Shown in pieces: positions 1 through 5,092 of a stretch of 21,441 nt of DNA. The stretch covers positions 1 through 21,441 of the IMG/VR virus record IMGVR_UViG_3300030616_000088. One strand, 5' to 3'. The notes beneath the pieces are model-generated. The model was not told the origin of the DNA, searched no databases, and saw nothing but the letters and a program-made list of their open reading frames with translations. Made by a program: the position numbers and the translations under genes. Source of the stretch: a virus. The first letter of the stretch is position 1, and each line of letters begins with the position of its first letter.

Positions 1-160
1 TACGCACCGTACCGCCCCAGATGTTACGCACCGTACCGCCATAGATGTTACGCACCGTACCGCCACAGATGTCATGCACCGTACCGCCACAGATGTAATC
101 CACCGTACCGCCCCTGATGTTACGCACCGTACCGCCCCTGATGTAATCCACCGTACCGCC
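1..160 (-). repeat. 24-bp tandem repeat encoding GGTVxxIx octapeptides
   Basis: Seven tandem copies of a 24-bp unit are visible, the last cut by the window edge. The twelve bases GGCGGTACGGTG (minus strand) are identical in every copy, while the remaining codons vary between CGT/GAT/CAT, AAC/TAC/GAC and TGG/TAT/TGT/AGG. The strict identity of the core at synonymous sites suggests recent expansion or gene conversion rather than ancient protein-level conservation. Confidence 0.92.
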
Positions 161-505
161 GTTGATAAACCAACGCCCCTCGGTTATTTCGTCAACCGTA
201 TCCCCAGGCATAACAAAGCGGTGCTTAAAGACGTTTTTCAAGGATTTTTTCATCAAGGTTTCGGCTTTCTTTTTATCAAACCAATCGGGAATTAAATCCT
301 GGTCAACTTGCAATTCCCAGTTAGACATTTTATGGTTGTAAATATTCCCGTCTTGAGGGAGTATTTCTACTCGCACAAAGTTAGGGTTAACAGTATCGTC
401 TTTTAGCCCGGCTTGCTCTAGTAATTCTGTATGGCTATCTTCATCAATGTTGGTTATAGCTCTTTTGTTTTTATAGGTTATTATCCCACTATGAAATTGA
501 CGCAT
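1..505 (-). CDS. Octapeptide-repeat (GGTV) beta-solenoid-like phage protein, 3' end cut by window edge
   Basis: The frame stays open from the ATG at 505 to the window edge (168 residues visible). An AAGGAGGGGG ribosome binding site lies just upstream. Residues 1-114 form a non-repetitive domain with a motif around residues 70-100 (DQDLIPDWFDKKK). From residue 115 the protein becomes perfect eight-residue repeats of the form GGTVxxIx; the x positions carry R/D/H, N/Y/D and R/C/Y/W. Such repeats with hydrophobic V and I at fixed spacing suggest a beta-solenoid with variable residues facing out. I recall similar N-terminal domains followed by short solenoid repeats in phage hypothetical proteins, but no function is established that I know of. 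It is the last visible gene of the operon reading left, 2 nt after the 59-aa gene. Confidence 0.8.
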   Translation of the reverse strand, partial: MRQFHSGIITYKNKRAITNIDEDSHTELLEQAGLKDDTVNPNFVRVEILPQDGNIYNHKMSNWELQVDQDLIPDWFDKKKAETLMKKSLKNVFKHRFVMPGDTVDEITEGRWFINGGTVDYIRGGTVRNIRGGTVDYICGGTVHDICGGTVRNIYGGTVRNIWGGTVR

Positions 506-507
506 CT

Positions 508-687
508 TTACCCCCTCCTTTGTTTTTCTTGGTAACACCAATCCATAAGTATTTCAGCCTTTGCCCTTGATACTTCGCTTGAGTTAGGGCTCAGTTCTAT
601 GGCTGAATACTGGTATATCCTGCGTCTAAGCTGTTTATCGGTGAGGGTTTTTAGCTTTTCTTTGTAATCTACTTCGCGCAACTGCAT
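508..687 (-). CDS. Small hypothetical protein (59 aa)
   Basis: A short, charged, probably helical protein beginning MQLREVDYKEKL and ending EKQRRG. I do not recognise a family. The start at 687 is preferred over an upstream ATG at 702 because a GGGGGGA ribosome binding site sits between the two at correct spacing. It overlaps the 54-aa gene by 19 nt and ends 2 nt before the octapeptide-repeat gene, so it belongs to the same leftward operon. A single Trp-Cys near residue 50 and high Lys/Arg content are the only notable features. Confidence 0.6.
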   Translation of the reverse strand: MQLREVDYKEKLKTLTDKQLRRRIYQYSAIELSPNSSEVSRAKAEILMDWCYQEKQRRG

Positions 688-833
688 GATTCCCCCCTGC
701 ATATAGCAAAGATTTGATCTTCTACCTTTGCGATTCTTGGTTCTACGTTCTGGCTGTGAGACATTTTTTTAAGCTTTCTCCTTTGGTGTTTAAGCTCCCA
801 GTAAGCCCTATGGATATTAACTAAATACTTCAT
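669..833 (-). CDS. Small basic hypothetical protein (54 aa)
   Basis: Starts at the ATG at 833, preceded by an AAGGGGG ribosome binding site. A longer frame to 875 has no such site and would run into the preceding gene. The product is strongly basic in its middle (HQRRKLKK around residue 15) and ends in a Cys-containing tail (CRGESCSCAK). The ATG overlaps the stop of the 57-aa gene upstream (ATGA arrangement), which points to translational coupling. The family is unknown. Confidence 0.6.
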   Translation of the reverse strand: MKYLVNIHRAYWELKHQRRKLKKMSHSQNVEPRIAKVEDQIFAICRGESCSCAK

Positions 834-1003
834 GCCGCCCCCCTTACTTCTTTGACTTCGCCTTTGTGAAGCCACACCAGAAACTTATTTATCCGCACCC
901 CATAAGATAAAAAACAATCTTTCCTAAACTCTTCAACCTTCCCGATCCGGCCAAAGTACCTGTGCCAAGGATTGATTATTTTTACCTTCCGGGATTTACT
1001 CAT
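830..1003 (-). CDS. Small KOW/SH3-like phage protein (57 aa)
   Basis: A 57-codon frame from the ATG at 1003 with an AAAGGG ribosome binding site. It overlaps the end of the XRE gene by 4 nt at the start and the next gene by 4 nt at the stop. The translation contains INPWHRYFGRIGKVEEF, then a YGVRI strand and a VWLHKGEVKEV strand. The pattern 'pW...yfG+iGkV...' followed by a strand and '..El' resembles short KOW/SH3-like beta-barrel proteins in phages that may contact nucleic acid. The family call is by eye only. Context places it in an operon with a DNA-binding regulator. Confidence 0.65.
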   Translation of the reverse strand: MSKSRKVKIINPWHRYFGRIGKVEEFRKDCFLSYGVRINKFLVWLHKGEVKEVRGAA

Positions 1004-1293
1004 TTTTCACCCTTTCCGATTAGATGGTCCGCAACTCCCCTCAAAACATCTTCGGCAAGCTGTATTCTTTTGTGGACCATACCTTCTTCGGACTCTTTCG
1101 GGACAACTAAAACCTCATAGCCTAAAGCCTTCGCCCAGGCAGACAAACTATCAAGGCTTGGCTTAGTTGTTCCCTTTTCTGCCTGTGATAAAAAAGACGA
1201 AGTAGCTTTGGTTCTTCTAGCAAGCTCGTTTAGCTTCATACCCTTTAAATGCCTAATATGCCGCGAGTTCTTCAAAAAATCCTTTAATTCCAT
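1000..1293 (-). CDS. Cro/C1 (XRE)-type helix-turn-helix regulator (97 aa)
   Basis: Residues 1-65 match the XRE/Cro fold: an N-terminal helix (LKDFLKNSRHIRH), then KLNELARRTKATSSFLSQAEKGTTKPSLDSLSAWAKALGY, where LNELARRTKA is helix 2 and SSFLSQAEKG is the recognition helix. The C-terminal ~30 residues are charged and may dimerise. The ATG at 1293 is chosen because GGAGGT lies 5 nt upstream. The start overlaps the end of the lysozyme-like gene by 10 nt. Co-transcription with a lytic enzyme and with small operon partners suggests a role in timing phage gene expression, but no operator is recognisable. Confidence 0.88.
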   Translation of the reverse strand: MELKDFLKNSRHIRHLKGMKLNELARRTKATSSFLSQAEKGTTKPSLDSLSAWAKALGYEVLVVPKESEEGMVHKRIQLAEDVLRGVADHLIGKGEK

Positions 1294-2072
1294 TCTGACC
1301 TCCATTTTTCCATGTAATATTTAGCGTTACCGTACCAATTCTTATTTAACCCCGTAGGGTCGTTCTCTGCGCCTACCGGACACCACCTATCGGCAAAAGC
1401 CTTTAAGTCGCCGGCAAATCGTTTCTTGATAGTTCCTGCCGCCCATTGTGCTTGACATCGGAAAGAAACCCTCCAATCAGGGTGATCTTCAAATCGTTGG
1501 GCGGCGGGCGATAAAACGCCGAACTCTCTGCCTTGCCGCCCATTTTCCACTTTGCGGATAACGAACAACAATAGCCTAGCCTCACCAGCCAGGCTGTATT
1601 CGTTAGCCACTTCATTTATGATTTGAGACTCTTGAGGGGATAAAGACATCTGCTCTGCCGTGACTGTCTTAGATGTATTTTCGGCGTAGACAGAGCAGGT
1701 TAACAAAAAGGGGGTTGTAGTGATTGCGCTAAGTAAAAAGATCGCCCTTACAAAAAAAGTTAATTTGGGCTGAAACCGAAGGAAAAAGCTTTTAGCAAAT
1801 GGCAACTGTGAGTTACCATCGAGGACGTTAGCGCAACGCCACTTGTCGCTATCCCTTACGCCTTTATATCTTATGTTAACTTTTTGGCGATAAAAAAAAG
1901 ATGAAAATTCTAAGCCGGTATTAGCCTTTTTTCGTTCTCTATGTAAACGGTTACTGTGAAGTTCTACCCCTAGCGCGTGAGATGACACTACGCCCAGACA
2001 GGCACGACTAGAGTCCACGCCAGGGGTTTTTATGTTTGCTTTTGGTTTTAGGGTTTTTCGTTTTTGTGTCAT
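1284..2072 (-). CDS. Lysozyme/transglycosylase-like protein with membrane or signal segment; N-terminus uncertain
   Basis: In the 262-codon frame, residues 167-262 look like a phage lysozyme-like muramidase domain: VIRKVENGRQGREFG with candidate catalytic Glu176, then AAGTIKKRF, CPVGAENDPTGLNKNW near the end. Residues ~105-131 are hydrophobic and end in SVYA, consistent with a Sec signal or anchor. Residues 1-100 have odd composition and no family likeness. The ATG at 2072 has no ribosome binding site and lies about 4 nt from the predicted transcript start of a consensus promoter, so translation may really begin further in; a candidate is the ATG at M142. The first 300 nt may instead be a structured leader RNA (see the ncRNA entry). 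The enzyme domain itself is reasonably secure and would cleave cell-wall glycan during entry or lysis. Confidence 0.65.
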   Translation of the reverse strand: MTQKRKTLKPKANIKTPGVDSSRACLGVVSSHALGVELHSNRLHRERKKANTGLEFSSFFYRQKVNIRYKGVRDSDKWRCANVLDGNSQLPFAKSFFLRFQPKLTFFVRAIFLLSAITTTPFLLTCSVYAENTSKTVTAEQMSLSPQESQIINEVANEYSLAGEARLLLFVIRKVENGRQGREFGVLSPAAQRFEDHPDWRVSFRCQAQWAAGTIKKRFAGDLKAFADRWCPVGAENDPTGLNKNWYGNAKYYMEKWRSEWN

Positions 2073-2076
2073 CTCA
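1741..2076 (-). ncRNA. Candidate structured leader or non-coding RNA with 25-nt antisense to the HTH gene
   Basis: The predicted start of transcription (about 2076) coincides with the first base of UGAGAUGACAC, which pairs perfectly with 1978-1988 (11 bp). A second stem pairs 2016-2026 with 1967-1979 (11 bp with GU pairs) and crosses the first, so a pseudoknot is possible. Further in, AUCGCC plus AAAAAGUUAA (1876-1891) pair with 1741-1746 and 1754-1763, enclosing a hairpin AGCG-A-CAA/UUG-CGCU. Bases 1794-1818 are perfectly complementary to codons 18-26 of the HTH gene mRNA. The 3' end is unknown: a U8 tract at 1892-1899 follows a weak AU-rich hairpin, and otherwise the RNA would run on into the lysozyme gene. 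No known RNA class is recognised. Confidence 0.5.
1794..1818. repeat. 25-bp perfect inverted repeat, left copy
   Basis: This 25-bp segment is the exact reverse complement of 2508-2532; the match stops abruptly on both sides. The left copy lies between the structured RNA and the lysozyme domain, the right copy inside the HTH gene. A 25-bp perfect match in a 0.7-kb neighbourhood is not expected by chance. Confidence 0.93.
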
Positions 2077-2082
2077 ATTATT

Positions 2083-2110
2083 ATTATAAACCTCTATTTA
2101 ACCTTGTCAA
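2083..2110 (-). promoter_or_regulatory. Consensus sigma-70 promoter for the structured RNA/lysozyme transcript
   Basis: On the minus strand, TTGACA (2105-2110) and TATAAT (2083-2088) are both exact consensus hexamers separated by 16 bp. An A/T-rich tract lies just upstream (2111-2140) and could act as an UP element. The predicted start of transcription is near 2076, only about 4 nt before the ATG at 2072. Confidence 0.85.
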
Positions 2111-2120
2111 GAAAATTTTT

Positions 2121-2585
2121 TTATTTTTTTCCCTTTATTTCTGCTTCATATTGTTGTTGCCGGAACTCTCCCGAAAGACTATATTTTTCATAAGGCACTT
2201 GCCCTTGATACTTGGCCTCGTTGAACATGGGGTGATTAGAATTTATCCCAGAAGCTTTAACTCTAATACAAAACATGTGACACCAACACCCCTCTGTCCG
2301 CCCTCTCGCCAGAAGAACAATTAGGGGGATGATCCAGTCAGAACACGAAAACTTGCCCTTTGCTATCCCCGTGGCATATTGGCGACTAACACCTAAACAT
2401 GTCCCAAACTTAGTATATTTCCCCTTATGCCATCTTTGAGCGTAACAGATATGCTTGAACGCTTCTGGTTTTAAATATACAGATAAATAATCTCGTTTAC
2501 CTTTTTTTGGTAACTCACAGTTGCCATTTGCTTGACCAATATGGAAAATACTATATACCATTTTGCCTAACGCCCATTTACTCAT
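2121..2585 (-). CDS. HTH DNA-binding protein with Cys-rich C-terminal motif (154 aa)
   Basis: The ATG at 2585 follows an AGAGGG ribosome binding site and overlaps the stop of the ribbon-helix-helix gene by 8 nt. Residues ~56-90 (YTKFGTCLGVSRQYATGIAKGKFSCSDWIIPLI) look like a helix-turn-helix. They are followed by GCWCHMFC (residues 99-106), a motif I associate with small phage HTH proteins, here with four Cys/His that might bind metal. The last 45 residues are polar and unrecognised. Codons 18-26 are complementary to the neighbouring structured RNA. Together with the RHH protein upstream and the strong promoter downstream, this is a likely repressor or switch protein; the exact role is inference. 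Confidence 0.75.
   Translation of the reverse strand: MSKWALGKMVYSIFHIGQANGNCELPKKGKRDYLSVYLKPEAFKHICYAQRWHKGKYTKFGTCLGVSRQYATGIAKGKFSCSDWIIPLIVLLARGRTEGCWCHMFCIRVKASGINSNHPMFNEAKYQGQVPYEKYSLSGEFRQQQYEAEIKGKK
2508..2532. repeat. 25-bp perfect inverted repeat, right copy (inside HTH gene)
   Basis: Exact reverse complement of 1794-1818. It covers codons 18-26 (QANGNCELP) of the HTH gene, so a transcript of the left copy on the minus strand would be antisense to this mRNA. The two copies could also pair within one long transcript with a loop of about 690 nt. Confidence 0.93.
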
Positions 2586-2751
2586 TCAACCCTCTTTTAT
2601 ATAGACTTTTTAAGGCCGCCCGCCGAATCCAAGAAGAAGGCTTTAAGTCGTCCTTTTCTGCATGGTCCTCAATCTCGCGGAGCTCTTTCACAGAAAACCT
2701 AATAGATACCTTTTCAGTCCTTTTTTCTCTCAATTTCTTTAAGCTAACCAT
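2578..2751 (-). CDS. Ribbon-helix-helix (Arc/MetJ/CopG-type) regulator (57 aa)
   Basis: The frame from ATG 2751 encodes a 57-residue protein. Residues 13-18 (EKVSIRF) form the DNA-binding beta strand, followed by helix SVKELREIEDHAEK, a turn, and helix SSWIRRAALKSL: the textbook ribbon-helix-helix layout. An AAGGAG ribosome binding site lies at good spacing, overlapping the end of the preceding gene. It sits second in a three-gene operon behind two strong promoters and is translationally coupled to the HTH gene by an 8-nt overlap. No antitoxin partner is seen, so a transcription regulator is more likely than a toxin-antitoxin member. Confidence 0.85.
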   Translation of the reverse strand: MVSLKKLREKRTEKVSIRFSVKELREIEDHAEKDDLKPSSWIRRAALKSLYKRGLNE

Positions 2752-2768
2752 CGGTTTTATTCTCCTTT

Positions 2769-2951
2769 TTAGTCGTCAATAGACATGAATTTTACGTCAA
2801 CATTTTCTAAAAGATTAAAAATTTCTTCCTTGCTCGGCTCTTCATAAAAAGGGCTGTCTTTGTCCGGGCTAGTACCCTTTGCCTTCTTTGCCTTATGCGC
2901 CCTAGATGGCCGGGTGTATTCTTTTTTGTCTCGCCTGCGTTTTAATCCCAT
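2769..2951 (-). CDS. Small basic hypothetical protein (60 aa), first gene of regulator operon
   Basis: Starts MGLKRRRDKKEY with a strong AAAGGAGGG ribosome binding site. The first ~30 residues are very basic and the last 25 acidic (SKEEIFNLLENVDVKFMSIDD). An in-frame upstream ATG at 3035 with a weaker GAGG site would add 28 residues and also lies downstream of the promoter, so two starts are possible. The family is unknown. The basic half followed by an acidic helix suggests nucleic acid or protein binding. It lies 17 nt upstream of the RHH gene. Confidence 0.6.
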   Translation of the reverse strand: MGLKRRRDKKEYTRPSRAHKAKKAKGTSPDKDSPFYEEPSKEEIFNLLENVDVKFMSIDD

Positions 2952-3053
2952 GTTCCCTCCTTTGCCTACAATCAGAACATCTGACCAATAAATCGTGAAC
3001 AGATCGTTTAACGTCCACGCAATATTCTCTTTCATGATAACAGCCTCACTTTA

Positions 3054-3082
3054 AATATACCATGCCTTACTTTGTCTGTCAA
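3054..3082 (-). promoter_or_regulatory. Sigma-70 promoter P2 of the regulator operon
   Basis: Minus strand TTGACA (3077-3082) and TATATT (3054-3059) with a 17-bp spacer. Predicted transcript start is near 3047, about 95 nt upstream of the preferred ATG at 2951 and 12 nt upstream of the alternative ATG at 3035. Confidence 0.78.
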
Positions 3083-3109
3083 GGGGAAACCAGAAAAAAG
3101 CATAGGTTT

Positions 3110-3138
3110 ATTTTATTAAGCTTTGCCCAACTTGTCAA
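3110..3138 (-). promoter_or_regulatory. Sigma-70 promoter P1 of the regulator operon
   Basis: Minus strand TTGACA (3133-3138) and TAAAAT (3110-3115) with a 17-bp spacer, 56 bp upstream of P2. The two tandem promoters make this the clearest transcription start region of the left half. The rest of 3036-3192 holds no gene that I can support; a weak CAC/GTG hairpin followed by a T7 tract (about 3145-3165) may end the leftward transcript of the 60-aa gene. Confidence 0.72.
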
Positions 3139-3192
3139 GCAAAAAAATACACTGTGGGTGAAAACGCTTAACTTGTAGTATATAAGGTAAGG

Positions 3193-3375
3193 TCAAGTGT
3201 TCTTTTCAATACCTCTGCGGATAGCCTCTTTTGCGCCGGCCTTGATAGCTTCCCCTAAAATCGCCTTAAATCGCTTTTTAAAGGCCTCTCTCTTTTCCCC
3301 TTCCGGGACGCCAACTACTTTAAGAAACGCCGAGAATAGACCCGTCAAGCCTTTTTTTATGCCTTTTAATAACAT
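3193..3375 (-). CDS. Small amphipathic basic protein (60 aa)
   Basis: Starts MLLKGIKKGLTGLFSAFLKVVG, followed by a Lys/Arg/Ala-rich helix. The N-terminus is an amphipathic helix that could bind membranes; the rest is highly basic. The ATG at 3375 lies inside the end of the amidase-like gene (56-nt overlap), but a well-placed GGAGGG site 9 nt upstream supports it. At the end of the lysis-like block it might be a pore-forming or envelope-binding peptide, or a DNA-binding one. I recognise no family. Confidence 0.6.
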   Translation of the reverse strand: MLLKGIKKGLTGLFSAFLKVVGVPEGEKREAFKKRFKAILGEAIKAGAKEAIRRGIEKNT

Positions 3376-3901
3376 CTTCGTAACCCTCCGGTATTATTTC
3401 GCCTACTTCTACCCATTGGGGGTATTTTCGGCAGTATTTTCTAAGTTCTTCTGGGGTAGGCCGCTTTTTTATCTCTGATCCAAAAACTTCAAAAAGGTGT
3501 TGCTTGACCTTCTGGGAGCAATATTCAGTAAAAGGGCTTTCAAGCCACCGAACCCCGAAAAGCTGACCGACTACTCCAAGCCAGTCATAGCGTCTAAGCC
3601 ACCAGGGTTCGTCAAGATCACGGTATATCGCCTTCCACCATTCTTCCTGTTTCTCCTCAGTCAACCCCGCATAGCGGTAAAATAAAAAATAGGTGTGCTT
3701 ATTATCAACTTTATCAAAAGGTAAAGTCTTGAATCCGGTGAAATCCTGTGTAGCGAAGAACCCCGGCCGGTGGGATTCCATAACGTGAGATACCAGGCTA
3801 TTGGTTCTAAGCTGTATGCCCTTTCCAATAGGGCTTCTAAAATTATGGGTGAATGTTATTAAGGGGTAATAATCCAAAGGGATAGCGCTTATATCAAGCA
3901 T
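3320..3901 (-). CDS. Permuted papain-like (NlpC/P60 superfamily, YiiX/YaeF-like) amidase or peptidase
   Basis: 193 residues. The order of the candidate catalytic residues is His39 (NSLVSHVMESH) before Cys128 (SPFTEYCSQKVKQHL), as in circularly permuted NlpC/P60 enzymes of the YiiX/YaeF type (family C92). The strand-rich region around residues 58-75 (TLPFDK...TYFLFYRY) fits the core barrel. Such enzymes cut amide or thioester bonds in peptidoglycan or lipid-linked substrates. No signal peptide is seen, so if it is an endolysin it would need the neighbouring holin candidate. Its ribosome binding site (GGCGG) is weaker than most here. The start overlaps the 69-aa gene by 8 nt. Confidence 0.6.
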   Translation of the reverse strand: MLDISAIPLDYYPLITFTHNFRSPIGKGIQLRTNSLVSHVMESHRPGFFATQDFTGFKTLPFDKVDNKHTYFLFYRYAGLTEEKQEEWWKAIYRDLDEPWWLRRYDWLGVVGQLFGVRWLESPFTEYCSQKVKQHLFEVFGSEIKKRPTPEELRKYCRKYPQWVEVGEIIPEGYEDVIKRHKKRLDGSILGVS

Positions 3902-4103
3902 ATTTTAACCGCCATTTAAGCTGTTTTCTAAGGTCTTTCTCTGACCCACCGGATTTAATGATAAGCTTTTTTAAAGCATAAACTTCGGCAATATGCCGCC
4001 TAAACCTATCTTGTCCGTCCGGACCGAACTCGGCTTTTTCTCTTGCTTGCTTAATCAGCCAACTCGTTACGCTCGTCTGCTTTTTGTATGGCTTCAAAGA
4101 CAT
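3894..4103 (-). CDS. Small basic hypothetical protein (69 aa)
   Basis: A helical, basic protein (SLKPYKKQTSVTSWLIK at the start, KDLRKQLKWRLKYA at the end). An AGGAG site lies 12 nt upstream of the ATG at 4103, inside the preceding gene, which it overlaps by 53 nt. No family is recognised. It sits between the coiled-coil membrane proteins and the amidase-like gene, so a role in lysis or entry is possible but unsupported. Confidence 0.5.
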   Translation of the reverse strand: MSLKPYKKQTSVTSWLIKQAREKAEFGPDGQDRFRRHIAEVYALKKLIIKSGGSEKDLRKQLKWRLKYA

Positions 4104-4239
4104 GACGCAATTCCGCTCCTATTACTAACAACATTTCAGACAAATATCCCTCTTCCGGGAGATTAGGTAACACTCTCCGTTCAATATATTTGCCGACATG
4201 CTTAACAAAATCTTCCCGTTTTATCTTGCAATTTACCAT
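4051..4239 (-). CDS. Small hypothetical protein (62 aa)
   Basis: Starts MVNCKIKREDFVKHVG, with a predicted helical body and an acidic end (QKADERNELAD). The ATG at 4239 shares one base with the stop codon of the upstream coiled-coil protein, and AAGGG lies 6 nt before it, so translation is coupled. A longer upstream frame to 4326 would overlap the previous gene and has no ribosome binding site. Family unknown. Confidence 0.6.
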   Translation of the reverse strand: MVNCKIKREDFVKHVGKYIERRVLPNLPEEGYLSEMLLVIGAELRHVFEAIQKADERNELAD

Positions 4240-4604
4240 TATACCCTTAATAGCCACCAGAAACCGCCGACACACCCGCCTAATATAAGTAAGGTGATTC
4301 CCCAATGGATTGGCCGCCAAAACCACAAGGCAGACACCTTATCCCTTACCCCCGGCGCTTCGGCCAAGTGTTCCTCAACTTCCTTGTGTTTAAGCTCACA
4401 GGCTTCCTTCTGGCTAGTTATGTAAGACTCCAGGGTCGTGGCTATTCTTACCATTTCGCGGGAAGTGCTGATCTTAAAATCAGTCATGCTTGTAGTAAGT
4501 AAGTCAACCTTCCCTTCTAAAACTCCAAGCCGTTGGTTTACTAAACTAATCTGGGAGATATCTTTCTCTAAGCGAGCTACTCTTTTTTTCAGGTCTTCTG
4601 ACAT
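4239..4604 (-). CDS. Coiled-coil protein with C-terminal transmembrane anchor (121 aa)
   Basis: Residues 1-90 carry heptad-like leucines (LKKRVARLEKDISQI, LGVLEGKVDLL) typical of a coiled coil. Residues ~97-119 (HWGITLLILGGCVGGFWWLL) form one membrane helix with a very short tail, so the coiled coil should face the cytoplasm or periplasm depending on insertion. The layout resembles XhlA-type haemolysin or spanin-like accessory proteins next to phage lysis genes, but sequence likeness is only general. The ATG at 4604 follows AAAGGA and overlaps the previous coiled-coil gene by 59 nt. Confidence 0.65.
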   Translation of the reverse strand: MSEDLKKRVARLEKDISQISLVNQRLGVLEGKVDLLTTSMTDFKISTSREMVRIATTLESYITSQKEACELKHKEVEEHLAEAPGVRDKVSALWFWRPIHWGITLLILGGCVGGFWWLLRV

Positions 4605-4797
4605 TTTCTTCCTTTGCTATTGTTTCCATCATTCTAAAATACGACAACCCCACGTCCCGAACTGACACAGCAAGCTTGGCCACCTGTTCGTCTAACTGGT
4701 TAACCAACCCCTTTAAATCCTCAAACAACAATTTCCTGTGCGCCTTCTCTTCCTCGACTGCTTTCTCTAAAGCGTGAACCCTCTCCTCTAATCCCAT
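4546..4797 (-). CDS. Coiled-coil hypothetical protein (83 aa)
   Basis: Residues 1-50 form a clear coiled coil (LEERVHALEKAVEEEKAH, then LVNQLDEQVAKLAVSV), ending in a charged tail. There is no membrane segment. It is first in the leftward block after the single rightward gene and so should have its own promoter in 4798-4850, where I see only weak -10-like TATACT. Its coiled coil could pair with that of the 121-aa membrane protein directly downstream. The ribosome binding site is weak (AAGG). Confidence 0.55.
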   Translation of the reverse strand: MGLEERVHALEKAVEEEKAHRKLLFEDLKGLVNQLDEQVAKLAVSVRDVGLSYFRMMETIAKEENVRRPEKKSSSLRERYLPD

Positions 4798-4804
4798 TTT
4801 AACC

Positions 4805-4835
4805 TTGACTTATATTTTTTAAGCAGTAGTATAAA
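4805..4835 (+). promoter_or_regulatory. Possible promoter for the rightward DUF3467-like gene
   Basis: TTGACT (4805-4810) and TATAAA (4830-4835) on the plus strand, with a long 19-bp spacer. The gene is alone on this strand and needs its own promoter, but the predicted leader would be only about 10 nt, so the assignment is weak. Confidence 0.35.
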
Positions 4836-4852
4836 TAATAAAGGAGGTGGTT

Positions 4853-5092
4853 ATGTCAGAATATACCCCGCAAATGCCGGTTAATCTTTACCCCCCGGTT
4901 ATTACTAACTTTTTCCAAGTTTCAATCGTTGACAATGAACAGGTTTTGTTTGACTTCGGATATACCGGTCCGGACAAATCTATGATTCCTTCTAAAACAG
5001 TAGTGTTCGCCCGTTGCCAAATCCATAAAAAAGACCTACCAGGATTGAAAACCTTGGTTGACGAAGCCTGTAAGAAGCTTCAAGCCCCGTGA
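4853..5092 (+). CDS. DUF3467-like small protein (79 aa), only clear rightward gene
   Basis: The ATG at 4853 has an excellent AAAGGAGGTGG site. The translation shows PVITNFFQVSIVDNEQVLFDFG, then ARCQIHKKDLPGLKTLVDEACKKL. This matches my memory of the DUF3467 layout: an NF.qV....eFvlDFg strand pair, a short linker, then a strand plus helix with a conserved Leu near the end. The function of that family is not known to me. The gene is convergent with the holin candidate (39-nt gap) and divergent from the coiled-coil gene. Its lone orientation suggests independent expression, as for an accessory (moron-like) gene. Confidence 0.72.
   Translation: MSEYTPQMPVNLYPPVITNFFQVSIVDNEQVLFDFGYTGPDKSMIPSKTVVFARCQIHKKDLPGLKTLVDEACKKLQAP

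Noticed and set aside
1-160. Tandem 24-bp repeats as a CRISPR array
   Set aside because: Units are contiguous with no spacers and keep one open reading frame encoding GGTVxxIx octapeptides.
74-295. Rightward frame over the repeat region
   Set aside because: It has no ribosome binding site and is antisense to a longer, better supported minus-strand gene.
1741-2076. Structured RNA as tmRNA or a tRNA
   Set aside because: No T-arm GTTCGA-like motif, acceptor stem or CCA end could be found.
2064-2324. Rightward 86-codon frame
   Set aside because: Antisense to the HTH gene and a promoter, with no ribosome binding site.
1794-2532. The 25-bp inverted repeat as ends of an insertion sequence or invertible segment
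   Set aside because: No transposase or recombinase lies between, there are no target duplications, and one copy is inside a plausible coding gene.
3497-3685. Rightward frame inside the amidase-like gene
   Set aside because: Antisense shadow without a start signal; the minus-strand gene shows clear His/Cys motifs.
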